NCBI GenBank assembly: GCA_958410215.1 | Contig: CATYOF010000003.1 | Coordinates: 62,001 to 126,000 of the forward strand | Source of the DNA: an uncultured Cryptobacterium sp. | Lineage (GTDB): Bacteria; Actinomycetota; Coriobacteriia; Coriobacteriales; Eggerthellaceae | DNA length: 64,000 bases | Direction: 5' to 3' | In this document: positions 35,639-45,524 of the stretch, piece after piece | Position numbering within the stretch: position 1 is the first letter of the stretch | Layout of the letters: each line of letters starts with the position of its first letter | The notes under the pieces: model-generated | The model's database searches: none | What the model saw: only the letters and a program-made list of their open reading frames with translations | Told to the model about the DNA's origin: nothing | Program-made: the position numbers and the translations under genes

Positions 35639-36664
35639 ATGAAAACTTCCTATGGCATAGTTCGGCGTGAGACTTCAACCTTATCAAGCGATGGACATTC
35701 CTGGTTGCGTATATTGGTGTGGCTTCCTGATCCCACGTATACTCGCCGCGGGGTAGTGCAACTTGTTCATGGTATGTCTGAACATGTGGGCAGGTACGAT
35801 GACTTTGCACGCTTTTTAGCGGGGTTGGGGTATGTCGTGTTTGGACACGACCACATAGGGCACGGAAAAAGCGCTTCATCGGCAAAGGAGTTGGGATGTT
35901 TGCCGCAGGTAGGTGGCAAGAATCTTTTAATTGATGATGTTATGCGTTTGCGGAGCGTTCTTTCGGCTGAATACCACTGGGATAATCTTCCCTTCTTCCT
36001 ATTTGGTCATTCTATGGGCAGCTATATTGCGCGGGTGGCTGCGGCGCGCTATCCCCAGGATTTAGCGGGAGTAGTTTTGTGTGGGGCGGGAAACCAACCC
36101 TTTGCGCTTGCTAAAGTGGGCAATGTTCTCGCAAAAGGAATAGCTACGCTCAAGGGAGATACATATCGCTCTTCGTTGCTTTATTCTTTGGTTTCGGGTT
36201 CTTTTGCGGCAGCCATCAGTAATCCTCGGACGGAATTTGATTGGTTGAGCACCGATCCGGAGGTAGTTGATGCATATTGCGCTGACCCTCTTTGTGGTGT
36301 TCGCTTTAGTGCAGGTGGATACGCAACCCTTACCGATTTGGTATCCGAGGCAGTATCAAAAGCGTGTTTTGAAGCGGTGCCTTCAGCTTTACCGTTGTTG
36401 TTTATTGCGGGTGAAGAAGACCCGGTGGGTTCTAAAGGCAAGGGAGTACAGAAGGCAGCACGCAGTTATCAGGCGGCAGGATCCAAAGACGTGGAAGTAA
36501 TTTTGTACCCTGGTATGCGCCATGAGGTACTAAACGAACCGGGGAAAATGACTGTTTATTCCGATGTGGAATCGTGGCTTACCGAACATGCTATTTTGCA
36601 TGAAATTGCTCAGCGGGACATGCAGGAAGCAGACTTACAGGGTGCACAGGAAACGGACTCGTAG
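35639..36664 (+). CDS. Alpha/beta hydrolase (monoacylglycerol lipase/lysophospholipase-like)
   Basis: A 341-residue soluble hydrolase. GVVQLVHGMSEHVGRYDDFA, GHDHIGHGKSA, the nucleophile elbow FGHSMGS, Asp in IAGEEDPVG and His in YPGMRHEVLNE give the full catalytic triad of the monoacylglycerol-lipase group. AGGGAGGG precedes the ATG at 35639, 13 nt after the tsaC-like gene. The C-terminus ends in a short Q/E/D repeat whose DNA repeat continues beyond the stop. Confidence 0.9.
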   Translation: MKTSYGIVRRETSTLSSDGHSWLRILVWLPDPTYTRRGVVQLVHGMSEHVGRYDDFARFLAGLGYVVFGHDHIGHGKSASSAKELGCLPQVGGKNLLIDDVMRLRSVLSAEYHWDNLPFFLFGHSMGSYIARVAAARYPQDLAGVVLCGAGNQPFALAKVGNVLAKGIATLKGDTYRSSLLYSLVSGSFAAAISNPRTEFDWLSTDPEVVDAYCADPLCGVRFSAGGYATLTDLVSEAVSKACFEAVPSALPLLFIAGEEDPVGSKGKGVQKAARSYQAAGSKDVEVILYPGMRHEVLNEPGKMTVYSDVESWLTEHAILHEIAQRDMQEADLQGAQETDS

Positions 36665-36710
36665 GATCTACAAGAAGCAGACTCGCAGAAAGATAATTCG
36701 TAAGGAGCAC

Positions 36711-36764
36711 GGGCAACATAGGAAACACGTGCAATATAGGCGACACAGACAACATAGGCAACAC
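36711..36764. repeat. Three tandem 18-bp repeats
   Basis: Three units at 36711-36728, 36729-36746 and 36747-36764 share the pattern CAA-T/C-ATAGG-x-x-ACAC. They directly follow an older CAGGAAGCAGAC-type repeat (36620-36690) that spans the hydrolase stop codon. Nothing else was seen between 36765 and 36935. Confidence 0.65.
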
Positions 36765-36935
36765 AGGCAGAAAATGAGAAGTAATTTCAGGTGTGGCCTG
36801 TTCGCCTAATTTCAATGCGGCCAAGAAAGTGCTGCGGCGCGCGCAATCACTGGGTTATACTTGAAATGTAACGAAACCGTGTTTTTTCTGTCATTTTTAA
36901 TTGAATTTTGTGAATGAATTTTGTAGGAGCAGCCC

Positions 36936-37406
36936 ATGGATACCACCCCAGCGAACACTTCTTCGGTTACGAAAATATCTCTTGCTTCCGATCATGCGGG
37001 GTTTGAACAAAAGCAGCAGTTGGTGGATTACTTAGCACGAAAAGGCTTTGATGTTATTGACCGTGGACCCGAAACCGATGATCGGGTTGATTATCCTGAT
37101 TTTGCCGTTGCTGTTGCTAAAGATGTTCAGTCTGGTCTTGCTGATCGTGGCATTTTGGTGTGTGGAACAGGTATTGGCATGGCGCTTGCAGCAGACAAGA
37201 TGGCGGGCATTCGCGCGGCAAATATCGTGCGCGAAGATTTTGCTGTATTATGCCGCGAACACAACGATGCCAACGTGCTTACTCTTTCAGGTCGATTTGT
37301 TTCTATCGAGGAAAACGAACGAATCGTAGATGCTTTCTTGGCAACCGAATTTGCGGGCGGCCGCCATGCTAATCGCGTTGCAAAAATAAACGCACTCGAC
37401 AAGTAG
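36936..37406 (+). CDS. rpiB: Ribose-5-phosphate isomerase B (RpiB/LacAB family)
   Basis: A 156-residue isomerase of the pentose phosphate pathway. DHAGFEQKQQLVDYL, the Cys loop GILVCGTGIGMALAADKM, REDFAVLCREHNDANVLTLSGR and the C-terminal ANRVAKI fit RpiB. GGAGCAGCCC precedes the ATG. LacA/LacB galactose-6-phosphate isomerases are close relatives, but their partner genes are absent here. Confidence 0.94.
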   Translation: MDTTPANTSSVTKISLASDHAGFEQKQQLVDYLARKGFDVIDRGPETDDRVDYPDFAVAVAKDVQSGLADRGILVCGTGIGMALAADKMAGIRAANIVREDFAVLCREHNDANVLTLSGRFVSIEENERIVDAFLATEFAGGRHANRVAKINALDK

Positions 37407-37508
37407 GGCCGAAAAAGTAATCGCTCTTAAAGAGATACTTCACTTGTTCTTATGACGTATAAGAAAAGGGTGGGTATATATAGCAAAGAGGGGTAAAAGG
37501 AGGAAGTT

Positions 37509-38099
37509 ATGGTAACAACAAAAATGAAACGTGCTTGGTTTGCTTTAATTGCAATAGTTGCTGCTCTTGCTTTGGGCTTTACACTTTCGGGCTGTGCAGG
37601 CGAATCAGACGAAGAGTTGATCACCAAGGCAATCGACAATGAAATGAGCATTATTGTTGAGCCTGATGATGAAACCATTCAGATGCTGGCTGATGAAGCA
37701 ACTGCGGGTGCAGGAAGCACTTTTGAAACGATGGGTATTGATAGCGCTGAATTGGTAAAGTCTTGGATTGATGGTTTTGGTTATTCCATTGGCACTATTA
37801 CGGTAGATGGCGATACGGCAACGGTTGAAATGACTATCACTTCAAAGCAGCTTGGTCCTGTCATGATGGATTGGCAAGCGAACTTCGAAGAAAATGCAAC
37901 TTCGCAGGGCTTCACCTCCATGGATGAAATTTATGCTTATGCAGGCGAAACCATTATGGACGAACTCAACAATGCATCTCCTGTTGAAACTACCGTAGAG
38001 GTTGCAGTTAATAAAGACGGCAATGATTGGGTATTTGACCAGGGTGCTGGAAATCAAACTGCTTTGATGGATGCCATGATTGGCGATTATTCTCTCTAA
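37509..38099 (+). CDS. Lipoprotein of unknown function
   Basis: A 196-residue lipoprotein: a basic start, a hydrophobic core WFALIAIVAALALGF and the lipobox TLSGC, giving Cys at about residue 29. The mature part is acidic and begins AGESDEELITKAIDNEM, followed by a region like small NTF2/DUF5105-type domains (VDGDTATVEMTITSKQLG, then NKDGNDWVFDQ). AAAAGGAGGAAG precedes the ATG. The role is unknown. Confidence 0.75.
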   Translation: MVTTKMKRAWFALIAIVAALALGFTLSGCAGESDEELITKAIDNEMSIIVEPDDETIQMLADEATAGAGSTFETMGIDSAELVKSWIDGFGYSIGTITVDGDTATVEMTITSKQLGPVMMDWQANFEENATSQGFTSMDEIYAYAGETIMDELNNASPVETTVEVAVNKDGNDWVFDQGAGNQTALMDAMIGDYSL

Positions 38100-38162
38100 A
38101 GTTGAGGCAGGAGCTTAAGGTTTGATAGCTATAGGCCCTCGTAGCCCCATAAGGCACAAAGG

Positions 38163-38275
38163 TATAATACTTGCATGGCTGCAAGGCTTGCTTGCACGGC
38201 TACAAGGCTCGCGCGAGTATTTTAAGTAAAAACCATGTATCAGAAGGATGGGTTTGGCGCCCGTCCTTCTTTATT
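38163..38275 (+). ncRNA. Candidate short transcript or attenuated leader before glyA
   Basis: A TATAAT box (38163-38168) is followed by two 21-bp direct repeats (38170-38190 and 38191-38211; TTGCAyGGCTrCAAGGCT core) and then by a strong terminator (AGAAGGATGGG at 38242-38252 with 38260-38270, TTATT). This would give an RNA of about 100 nt ending 70 bp before glyA. No convincing -35 was seen. Confidence 0.4.
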
Positions 38276-38345
38276 CTGGGCCCTATGTGCTAAGGTGTGA
38301 CGAATAGAAAAACTAGGAACTTTGCTTGAAAGGAGCACCCCAATT

Positions 38346-39599
38346 ATGTTCCTCAACCAACTTACCGCTGAAGATCCTCAAGTTGCCGATGCGATTGAAC
38401 AGGAGCTGTCGCGTCAGCGTTCATCTATCGAATTAATCGCTTCAGAAAACTTTGCTTCTCCTGCGGTAATGGAAGCAATGGGTTCGGTTTTAACCAATAA
38501 ATACGCCGAAGGCTATCCAGGAAAGCGCTATTACGGCGGCTGTGAAAAGGTAGATATCGTAGAAGATCTTGCGCGTGATCGTGCAAAGAAATTATTTAAC
38601 TGCCAGTTTGCTAATGTTCAACCTCACAGTGGTGCAAATGCAAACTTTGCTGCTTATCAGGCTTTAGTTAATTTAGGCGATACCGTATTAGGCTTGTCGC
38701 TTGATCATGGTGGGCACTTAACCCATGGTTCTCCTGTTAACTTTTCTGGCAAGGACTATCACATCGTAGCGTATGGTGTAAATCCTGAAACGGAACTGAT
38801 TGACTACGACGAAATGGAGCGCATTGCAAAGGAATGCAAACCAAAGCTTATTGTTGGTGGCGCTTCAGCATATCCTCGTGTTATTGATTTTAAGCGTATG
38901 CGTGAAATTGCCGATGAGGTAGGCGCATATCTGATGATTGACATGGCACACATTGCGGGCCTGGTCGCAACAGGTGCTCATCCTAGCCCAGTACCCTATG
39001 CCGACGTGGTAACTTCTACCAGCCATAAAACACTACGTGGCCCTCGTGGTGGTTTTATTCTTACTAACAACGAAGAAATTGCCAAGAAAATTGACAAGGC
39101 GGTATTCCCTGGTTCGCAGGGCGGTCCTTTGATGCATATTATTGCAGCAAAGGCAGTTGCGTTTGGCGAAGCCTTGCAGCCCGAATTCAAGGTATATATC
39201 GATCACGTAGTAGAAAACGCTACGGCGATGGGCGAAGGCATGGTCGACGGTGGTCTTCGTCTGGTATCGGGTGGCACCGACAATCATCTGTGCTTGGTTG
39301 ACCTTACTCCTGCTGATATTACGGGCAAGGATGCTGAAAAAGTTCTTGAGAGTGTTGGGTTGACGGTCAACAAGAACACCATTCCTAACGAAACGCGCTC
39401 GCCTTTTGTAACCAGTGGTATTCGTGTAGGATCAGCGGCAGCTACCACGCGTGGCTTTGATAAGGATGAATTCATGCGCATTGGTCAGCTTATTGCGGCA
39501 AGTGTTTACAGCGCTAACGATGAGGATCGCTTGCATGAAATTGCTGGCGAAGTAAGCGATATGCTTGCAAAGCATCCTTTGTATCCTAATTTCCAATAA
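38346..39599 (+). CDS. glyA: Serine hydroxymethyltransferase
   Basis: A PLP enzyme converting serine and tetrahydrofolate to glycine and methylene-THF. At 417 residues it is full length. [48 protein letters not shown], the PLP-Lys motif [16 protein letters not shown] and TRGF are all typical. The start is the ATG at 38346 behind AAAGGAGC; the upstream in-frame start lacks a ribosome site. Confidence 0.98.
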   Translation: MFLNQLTAEDPQVADAIEQELSRQRSSIELIASENFASPAVMEAMGSVLTNKYAEGYPGKRYYGGCEKVDIVEDLARDRAKKLFNCQFANVQPHSGANANFAAYQALVNLGDTVLGLSLDHGGHLTHGSPVNFSGKDYHIVAYGVNPETELIDYDEMERIAKECKPKLIVGGASAYPRVIDFKRMREIADEVGAYLMIDMAHIAGLVATGAHPSPVPYADVVTSTSHKTLRGPRGGFILTNNEEIAKKIDKAVFPGSQGGPLMHIIAAKAVAFGEALQPEFKVYIDHVVENATAMGEGMVDGGLRLVSGGTDNHLCLVDLTPADITGKDAEKVLESVGLTVNKNTIPNETRSPFVTSGIRVGSAAATTRGFDKDEFMRIGQLIAASVYSANDEDRLHEIAGEVSDMLAKHPLYPNFQ

Positions 39600-39615
39600 A
39601 TCTATGACGTATTAC

Positions 39616-39648
39616 CAGTGCCCTCTAAAAGGAGGGCACTGAGTTTGT
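39616..39648 (+). terminator. Terminator after glyA
   Basis: CAGTGCCCTC (39616-39625) pairs with GAGGGCACTG (39632-39641) around a 6-nt loop, followed by AGTTTGTTT. Confidence 0.8.
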
Positions 39649-39672
39649 TTGAGGTAAGGAAGGAAAATTTCC

Positions 39673-40353
39673 GTGCAAAATCATACTTTTGGGGATCGTG
39701 TGGTAGTGCTCGATCATCCGCTTGTTAACCATAAACTTTCGGTGTTACGTAATGAAGCAACGCCTAGTTCGGTTTTTCGTCAGACGGTACATGAAATTAC
39801 ACTGCTTGAATGCTATGAGGCAACTAAACATTTGGTAACTAAAGAGGTTGAAGTAAAAACGCCTCTTGCTACCTGCACCTGCAAAAGCATTGCCAAACAG
39901 GAGCCTGTTATTGTGCCTATTCTTCGTGCGGGGCTTGCTATGCTCGACGCCATGCTTGAGGTAATTCCTTCTTCGCCGGTGGCTCATTTAGGCATGTATC
40001 GCGATGAAACCACGCATGAACCTATTGAATACTATGCAAAAATGCCAGGATATGTGGCCGAGCGTCAGGTTTTGCTGGTGGATCCCATGCTTGCAACGGG
40101 CGGTTCGATTCGTGCGGCGCTGCATGCGCTGCGAAGCCGTGGGGTAAAAGATATTACGATCATGGTTATTGTGGCGGCACCTGAAGGAATTCAGGCAGTG
40201 CTTGATGCTGATCCCGACGTTCGTATCTTTACCTGTGCGCTTGACGAAGGACTCAATGAAGATGCCTATATTATTCCTGGATTAGGAGATGCGGGTGATC
40301 GTATTTTCCAAACCACTGGAACTCCGGTAACTAGCGAAGGTCCTGCACTATAG
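39673..40353 (+). CDS. upp: Uracil phosphoribosyltransferase
   Basis: Salvages uracil to UMP with PRPP. It has 226 residues. The PRPP loop is [32 protein letters not shown] and the C-terminal [14 protein letters not shown] are diagnostic. It starts with GTG after GGAAGGAA. dCMP deaminase follows 28 bp later, making a small pyrimidine pair. Confidence 0.98.
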   Translation: MQNHTFGDRVVVLDHPLVNHKLSVLRNEATPSSVFRQTVHEITLLECYEATKHLVTKEVEVKTPLATCTCKSIAKQEPVIVPILRAGLAMLDAMLEVIPSSPVAHLGMYRDETTHEPIEYYAKMPGYVAERQVLLVDPMLATGGSIRAALHALRSRGVKDITIMVIVAAPEGIQAVLDADPDVRIFTCALDEGLNEDAYIIPGLGDAGDRIFQTTGTPVTSEGPAL

Positions 40354-40381
40354 CAACCATTGGGTGAATAGGAAGCTATCA

Positions 40382-40864
40382 ATGGCTAAAGAAGAAATGA
40401 CAAAAAAGCATGAACGTCCTTCTTGGGACGAATACTTCATGAAGCTTGCTAATGAGGTGGCCACACGTACAACCTGTATGCGTCGTGGTGTAGGAGCCCT
40501 AATTGTTAAAGAACGCCGTATTTTGGCGACGGGCTACAATGGGGTACCTACCGGTCTACGTCATTGTGATGTGACGGGATGCTTACGTCAGCAGCTAGGG
40601 GTTCCCTCGGGCCAGCGCCACGAAATTTGTCGCGGTTTGCATGCTGAACAGAATGCCCTTTTGCAGGCAGCTCGCTATGGTATCAATATCGAAGGGGCTT
40701 CTATCTATATCACCACGCAACCATGCGTGGTGTGTGCCAAGATGCTTATTAACGCGGGTATCAGTGAAATCATTTACCAAAATCCCTATCCGGATGAACT
40801 TTCCATGGAACTCTTAAAGGAATCGGGTATCAAGATGCGGGTATTTGATGGTCAAACAGAATAA
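40382..40864 (+). CDS. dCMP deaminase family protein (ComEB-like)
   Basis: A 160-residue zinc deaminase converting dCMP to dUMP, or a ComEB-type relative. Zinc ligands are in [12 protein letters not shown] and TQPCVVCAK (HAE and PCxxC); [27 protein letters not shown] is the usual N-terminus. The ATG at 40382 has AGGAAG upstream. The deamination would feed thymidylate synthesis together with the upstream salvage gene. Confidence 0.94.
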   Translation: MAKEEMTKKHERPSWDEYFMKLANEVATRTTCMRRGVGALIVKERRILATGYNGVPTGLRHCDVTGCLRQQLGVPSGQRHEICRGLHAEQNALLQAARYGINIEGASIYITTQPCVVCAKMLINAGISEIIYQNPYPDELSMELLKESGIKMRVFDGQTE

Positions 40865-41081
40865 TTTGTGGGGCTTTTTCGGAAGCAATGAGCACAGCAG
40901 AGGAAATGATTTCGCAAGAAATCCGTTAAATATCGAACCATTCACGGACAAAATAGAAATATTAACCATCAATTTCAAAACAAAGTGTTTTTTAGAACAT
41001 GTTCGTAAGGTAGAGTGTTCCTTGCGCGTTTTAGCGCAGGTGAGGTATGGTCACCAAAAAATAACGATCAGGTAAGATACT

Positions 41082-41128
41082 GTGCAATTTGCGATGGTCT
41101 TGTTACCATTCGCCCATGTATATTGCAC
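41082..41128 (+). promoter_or_regulatory. Hairpin upstream of the ATP synthase operon
   Basis: GTGCAAT (41082-41088) pairs with ATTGCAC (41122-41128), and inside it GCGATGGT (41091-41098) pairs with ACCATTCGC (41105-41113) with one bulged T. There is no T-run. The rest of the 40865-41222 gap shows only a small GCGC hairpin near 41030 and no clear promoter. Confidence 0.5.
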
Positions 41129-41222
41129 TTTATCGAAAATGATTAATTAAACTGGCGTGAGGCACGTATGCTTCATGTGGTTTAAGGGCCAAAAAAGGCC
41201 CGCTACCGAAGGAAAGGAAAGC

Positions 41223-41516
41223 ATGCTCGCAGCTGTAGCAGCAGGAATTGTGGCAGGAATCATTGGATTCCTTCCGTTGTTTATTTCCCTGCGCCTTGCT
41301 AGGCGCTCGGATAGCATTTCTGCCATGAGCATGGGGCTTTATGGGCTGGCGGGCACCTTCGTGTCCCTCATCATCGTAATTGTCGCCATGATCATCTGTG
41401 CCCAGGTTGCACGTGAATCCATTCTTCCATTTGGTATAGCCGAGATTGCGGCACTTATTGTGTCAACGTCTCTTTATGTCGTTTACAAAAACGTCCTTGC
41501 TAAGCGCAAGAAATAA
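41223..41516 (+). CDS. AtpI-like small membrane protein, first gene of the atp operon
   Basis: A 97-residue protein with three hydrophobic segments (LAAVAAGIVAGIIGFLPLFI, LYGLAGTFVSLIIVIVAMIICA and FGIAEIAALIVSTSLYVVY). The size, topology and position just before atpB fit ATP synthase protein I, which helps assemble the c ring, though primary sequence is weakly conserved in this family. The ATG at 41223 has GAAAGGAAAGC before it; a GTG 66 bp upstream is less likely. Confidence 0.65.
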   Translation: MLAAVAAGIVAGIIGFLPLFISLRLARRSDSISAMSMGLYGLAGTFVSLIIVIVAMIICAQVARESILPFGIAEIAALIVSTSLYVVYKNVLAKRKK

Positions 41517-41541
41517 GGCAACGGAAAGGTAAGGAATCAAG

Positions 41542-42330
41542 ATGGGTGAAGCACTTTCACAGTTCGTCGAGGAGGCGCAGCATCTTTCGTCTTCGTTTGA
41601 TTCGGCGACGGTCTTTTCCATCGCGGGATGGGATGTATCACAGTATGTACTGTATATGTTCATCGCGCTTGTTTTGGTTCTGCTAATTGTTCTTATTAGC
41701 GGCCGTAAACTGGAATTGATCCCCCACAAGAAGTTCACGGCTACGGTTGAGTATGGTTACAACTTCATCCGTGAAAGCGTAGGCGCCGATGTTATCGGTG
41801 AAGGATTCAAGAAGCACATTCCGTTCTTGGCAACGCTGTTCTTCATGATTCTTATCGCTAACGTTATTGGCTTGATTCCAGGTGCTAAGGCAGCCATGGG
41901 TACCATTTCTATTACCTGGGCGCTGGCAGCCATTTCGTTTATTTACTTTAACTTCTACGGCCTGAAAGAGTTGGGCGTTTTCCGCTACATGAAAAGCTTC
42001 GCTCCTTCTGGCGTTCCTGGACCAATGATTCCTGTTATTTGGTTCCTTGAATTTGTTTCTATGGTCATCCGCGTTTTGACCCTTGCTGTTCGACTTTACG
42101 GCAACATGCTTGCAGGTCACATGGTATTGGCCGTATTTTCTCTGGCAACCACCATCTTCTTGCAGTTCGCGGTATTCAACATGGATTTCGTAACCGCACT
42201 CCCTGCAGTTGCTTGGTTCTTCTTACTGTTCTTTATGTATGCACTCGAAACCTTGGTTGCATTCTTGCAGGCATACGTATTTACCATTCTGTCTTCTTCC
42301 TACATCGGCATGGCTATCCACCCTCACTGA
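41542..42330 (+). CDS. atpB: F-type ATP synthase subunit a
   Basis: A 262-residue membrane subunit forming the ion half-channels. Five to six segments are visible. The conserved helix with the essential Arg is VIRVLTLAVRLYGNMLAGHMVL; the last helices ALETLVAFLQAYVFTILSSSYIG are typical. AACGGAAAGGT lies upstream. A hairpin (42350-42380) lies between atpB and atpE and may set their relative expression. Confidence 0.97.
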   Translation: MGEALSQFVEEAQHLSSSFDSATVFSIAGWDVSQYVLYMFIALVLVLLIVLISGRKLELIPHKKFTATVEYGYNFIRESVGADVIGEGFKKHIPFLATLFFMILIANVIGLIPGAKAAMGTISITWALAAISFIYFNFYGLKELGVFRYMKSFAPSGVPGPMIPVIWFLEFVSMVIRVLTLAVRLYGNMLAGHMVLAVFSLATTIFLQFAVFNMDFVTALPAVAWFFLLFFMYALETLVAFLQAYVFTILSSSYIGMAIHPH

Positions 42331-42500
42331 TCAAGAGGAAACAGTTTTGGGTTGCGCCTGCTTTTAAGGCGTAGGCAACCACGAAGTTTTCGAATATTGG
42401 TTGCCGCATGATTTTGGTACTACAGCTGGTACAGAAAAACTTACAGCTGAAAGGTAATAAGGATGGGGGATAGGCTCTCATCCCAATAAAGGAGGTAATC

Positions 42501-42719
42501 GTGGAACTTACACTCGCTATCGCTGCGCTTAAGGTCGTTGGCTATGGCCTCGCAGCAATCGGCCCTGGCATTGGTATCGGTATCGCTACCTATGGTCTCT
42601 GCGTATCCGCTGCTCGCCAGCCAGAAATGAAGGGTCAGCTCATGGGCTACTTCTTCATCGGTGCTGCAATGTCTGAGGCGTTGGCACTGCTTGGCTTGGT
42701 TCTTTTCTTCATCGGCTAG
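42501..42719 (+). CDS. atpE: F-type ATP synthase subunit c
   Basis: A 72-residue two-helix proteolipid of the rotor ring. The loop is ARQPEMKGQ and the ion-binding Glu is residue 59 in AAMSEALALLGL. Na+-binding rings have Gln in the first helix and Ser/Thr after the Glu; here the first helix reads GPGIGIGIATYG with no Gln and the Glu is followed by Ala, so H+ coupling is predicted. It starts with GTG behind a perfect AAAGGAGG, fitting the high copy number needed. Confidence 0.97.
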   Translation: MELTLAIAALKVVGYGLAAIGPGIGIGIATYGLCVSAARQPEMKGQLMGYFFIGAAMSEALALLGLVLFFIG

Positions 42720-42773
42720 TAAATCCAACGAGAGTTGACGAAATTCCGATTAGAAGAAAAGGAGGCAAGCGAA

Positions 42774-43385
42774 TTGAACGCAACTGTAAGCAAATATGTA
42801 CGTAACTGCACAAGCGGTATTCTCGCTTTTGCTGCTGCGTCTGCAGTTTGCCCAATGTCCGCTTTCGCCGCAGAAAGTGGAGCAGGAATTGAAGCAATTC
42901 TTCCTCAGATGGAAGAATTCATTCCTATGCTCGTTGCCTTCATCATTTTATGGATTGTTCTTGCTAAGTTCGGTTGGCCTTTGTTTGAAGGCATGCTGGA
43001 AAAGCGCGAGAACACGATCAAGACTAACCTGGAAAAAGCTGAAGAAGCTCGCCAGGAAAGTGAACGTCTGTTGGCTGAGTATCAAGAGCAGCTCGAAGGC
43101 GCTAAGTCTTTAGCTCAGAACATGCTCAACAATGCACAGAAGTCCGGCGAAGCCCTTGAAAAGGAAATTGCCGACCGCGCTCGTGCTGAAGCAGACGCAA
43201 TGATCGAGAAGGCTAAGGTTGCTATTGAAGCTGAAAAGCGTGCAGCTGTAAAGGAACTCCAGGAATCCATGGCTGATACGTCTATCGCAGTAGCATCTCG
43301 CTTGATCGGCGAAGATTTCAGCGACGAAGAGCATCGTAAGCTCATCGAACGCTATGTAAAAGAGGCAGGTAGCTTAAATGCCTAA
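42774..43385 (+). CDS. atpF: F-type ATP synthase subunit b with signal-peptide-like N-terminus
   Basis: A 203-residue peripheral stalk subunit. A leading segment (MNATVSKYVRNCTSGILAFA, then CPMSAFA-AES) looks like a signal peptide with a cleavage site and precedes the usual membrane helix (PMLVAFIILWIVLAKFGWPL) and the long helical stalk. The TTG at 42774 is chosen, because AAAAGGAGG lies 8 nt upstream; a TTG at 42735 would overlap that site. The stop overlaps the start of atpH. Confidence 0.94.
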   Translation: MNATVSKYVRNCTSGILAFAAASAVCPMSAFAAESGAGIEAILPQMEEFIPMLVAFIILWIVLAKFGWPLFEGMLEKRENTIKTNLEKAEEARQESERLLAEYQEQLEGAKSLAQNMLNNAQKSGEALEKEIADRARAEADAMIEKAKVAIEAEKRAAVKELQESMADTSIAVASRLIGEDFSDEEHRKLIERYVKEAGSLNA

Positions 43386-43953
43386 TCGTCATGTCATCAA
43401 TGAAACGATCGCAGCATACGCTAATGCTGCAATCGATGGCGCTAATGCCGCTGGCGGTAAGGAAGCGGTCGTTGAGATCCGCAACCAGATGCTGGAGATC
43501 CTTGGTTTCATGGCTTCTAACATTGACCTTCGTCTTGCGTGCGACGATGAGGGCTATACCCCTCAAGAGCGCGAAGGCATTGTGAAGGCAGTGTTTGGTT
43601 CATACAACGAGATTCTTGTTTCGCTCTTGTGCGTTATGGCTGCTCGCCGTGACATGGACAAGCTTCGCGGCATTTATCACAAGTATGAGGAGCTTATTGA
43701 ATCCAAGCTGAACTTCAACGTTGTTGACGTAACGACGGTTGTAGAGCTTGATGACAACTTGCGAACTGTAATTACTGAAAAGGCCGAATCCGACTTGGGT
43801 AGGGAATGCGTGCTGGTAGAGCATATTGATCCCTCCATTCAGGGCGGCATCATCATGAGCACGGGTGGTCGCTATGTGGACGCAAGCGTTCGCACCAGGT
43901 TTGACCGTGCCCGCATTGCTCTTAAACAAAAGACAGATGGAGGTGAATGCTAG
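43378..43953 (+). CDS. atpH: F-type ATP synthase subunit delta
   Basis: A 191-residue subunit connecting the b stalk to the top of F1. The N-terminal helix bundle ([20 protein letters not shown]) and the C-terminal [30 protein letters not shown] match the OSCP/delta family. It overlaps atpF by 8 nt and the atpA start at its end. Confidence 0.95.
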   Translation: MPNRHVINETIAAYANAAIDGANAAGGKEAVVEIRNQMLEILGFMASNIDLRLACDDEGYTPQEREGIVKAVFGSYNEILVSLLCVMAARRDMDKLRGIYHKYEELIESKLNFNVVDVTTVVELDDNLRTVITEKAESDLGRECVLVEHIDPSIQGGIIMSTGGRYVDASVRTRFDRARIALKQKTDGGEC

Positions 43954-45512
43954 TGACTGAAATCACCGCACAGTCTATCGACGAAGCACTGCGCAAGCAG
44001 CTTGATGCCCTTAATACCAGCGTTGAATCTCGCGAAGTCGGTTCTGTTGTACAAATTGGCGACGGTATTGCTCGTATCGACGGCCTTAAGGGTGCTATGC
44101 AGGGCGAACTCTTGGAGTTCACCGGCGAGGATGGCAAGATCGTTTATGGTCTGGCTCAAAACCTTGAGGAAGAAGAGGTTGGCGCCGTACTCCTGGGTGA
44201 CATCACTGCAATCAAAGAAAATGACCAGTGCCGCACCACTGGCCGCATCCTCGAAGTTCCTTCCGGTAAGGGCATGATTGGCCGTGTTGTTAATGCACTC
44301 GGTGAACCTATTGACGGCAAGGGTCCAATCGAGGCTGAAGGTTATCGTCCAATTGAATTCAAGGCTCCTGGCGTTCATGAGCGTCAGCCTGTTCACGAGC
44401 CAATGCAGACTGGTATTATCCCAATCGACGCAATGGTTCCTATTGGACGTGGTCAGCGTGAACTTATCATTGGCGACCGCCAGACTGGTAAGACCTCTAT
44501 TGCAATCGACACCATTCTGAACCAGAAGGGTCAGAACATGATCTGCGTGTACGTTGCAATCGGTCAGAAGGCTTCTACCGTATCTACCGTTGTAGAATCC
44601 CTCGAACGTCGCGGCGCTATGGACTACACCATTGTTGTTGCAGCAACCGCATCTGATCCTGCTCCTATGCAGTATCTTGCTCCTATGGCTGGTGCAGCTA
44701 TTGGTGAATACTTCATGTACACGGGCGAAGATGGAAAGCCTGCCGGTGCAGACAATCCAGGACGTCACGTACTCTGCATCTATGACGACCTGTCCAAGCA
44801 GGCAGTTGCTTATCGACAGATGTCATTGACCCTTCGTCGCCCACCCGGACGCGAAGCATATCCTGGTGATATTTTCTATCTGCATTCACGCCTTCTGGAA
44901 CGTGCAGTTAAGCTTTCCGATGAAAACGGTGCAGGTTCTCTTACCGCACTTCCTATCATCGAAACTCAGGCTGGCGACGTAGGTGCTTACATTCCTACGA
45001 ACGTAATTTCTATTACGGATGGTCAGATTTACCTGAAGACTAATCTGTTCTTCCAGGGTCAGCGTCCTGCAGTTGACGTAGGTTTGTCCGTATCTCGTGT
45101 AGGTGGCGACGCTCAGGTTAAGTCCATGAAGTCGGTAGCAGGTACGCTGCGTCTTGACTTGGCAGCTTATCGTGAGTTGGAAGCATTTACTCAGTTTGGT
45201 TCCGACCTTGACAAGGCAACCCAGCAGCAGCTCACTCGTGGTGCAGCTATGACTGAACTGTTGAAGCAGCCTCGTTATACCCCCTTGCCCGTAGAAGAGC
45301 AGGCAATTGCAATCTATGCTGGCAACCAGGGTTACTTGGATGATCTGCCGGTAGAAAGCATCGTTCGCTTCCGTGGCGAATTGCTTGATTACCTGCGTAT
45401 CAACCATGGTGGTACGATTGCTAAGTTGAGGGAAGGCAAGAAGTTTACCGACGAGATCGAAAACGAGCTGAATGCACAAATTGAAGCATTCAAGACTCAA
45501 TTCATCGCGTAA
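43953..45512 (+). CDS. atpA: F-type ATP synthase subunit alpha
   Basis: A non-catalytic nucleotide-binding subunit of F1, 519 residues. The Walker A is [38 protein letters not shown] and the signature [22 protein letters not shown] are present. Two starts are possible: the ATG at 43947 is only 2 nt from GGAGGT, while the GTG at 43953 has better spacing and is preferred. It overlaps the last base of the atpH stop. Confidence 0.97.
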   Translation: MTEITAQSIDEALRKQLDALNTSVESREVGSVVQIGDGIARIDGLKGAMQGELLEFTGEDGKIVYGLAQNLEEEEVGAVLLGDITAIKENDQCRTTGRILEVPSGKGMIGRVVNALGEPIDGKGPIEAEGYRPIEFKAPGVHERQPVHEPMQTGIIPIDAMVPIGRGQRELIIGDRQTGKTSIAIDTILNQKGQNMICVYVAIGQKASTVSTVVESLERRGAMDYTIVVAATASDPAPMQYLAPMAGAAIGEYFMYTGEDGKPAGADNPGRHVLCIYDDLSKQAVAYRQMSLTLRRPPGREAYPGDIFYLHSRLLERAVKLSDENGAGSLTALPIIETQAGDVGAYIPTNVISITDGQIYLKTNLFFQGQRPAVDVGLSVSRVGGDAQVKSMKSVAGTLRLDLAAYRELEAFTQFGSDLDKATQQQLTRGAAMTELLKQPRYTPLPVEEQAIAIYAGNQGYLDDLPVESIVRFRGELLDYLRINHGGTIAKLREGKKFTDEIENELNAQIEAFKTQFIA

Positions 45513-45524
45513 GGTGGTCTGATT

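Noticed and set aside
42501..42719. Na+-type c ring
   Set aside because: Gln in the first helix and Ser/Thr after the ion-binding Glu are missing.
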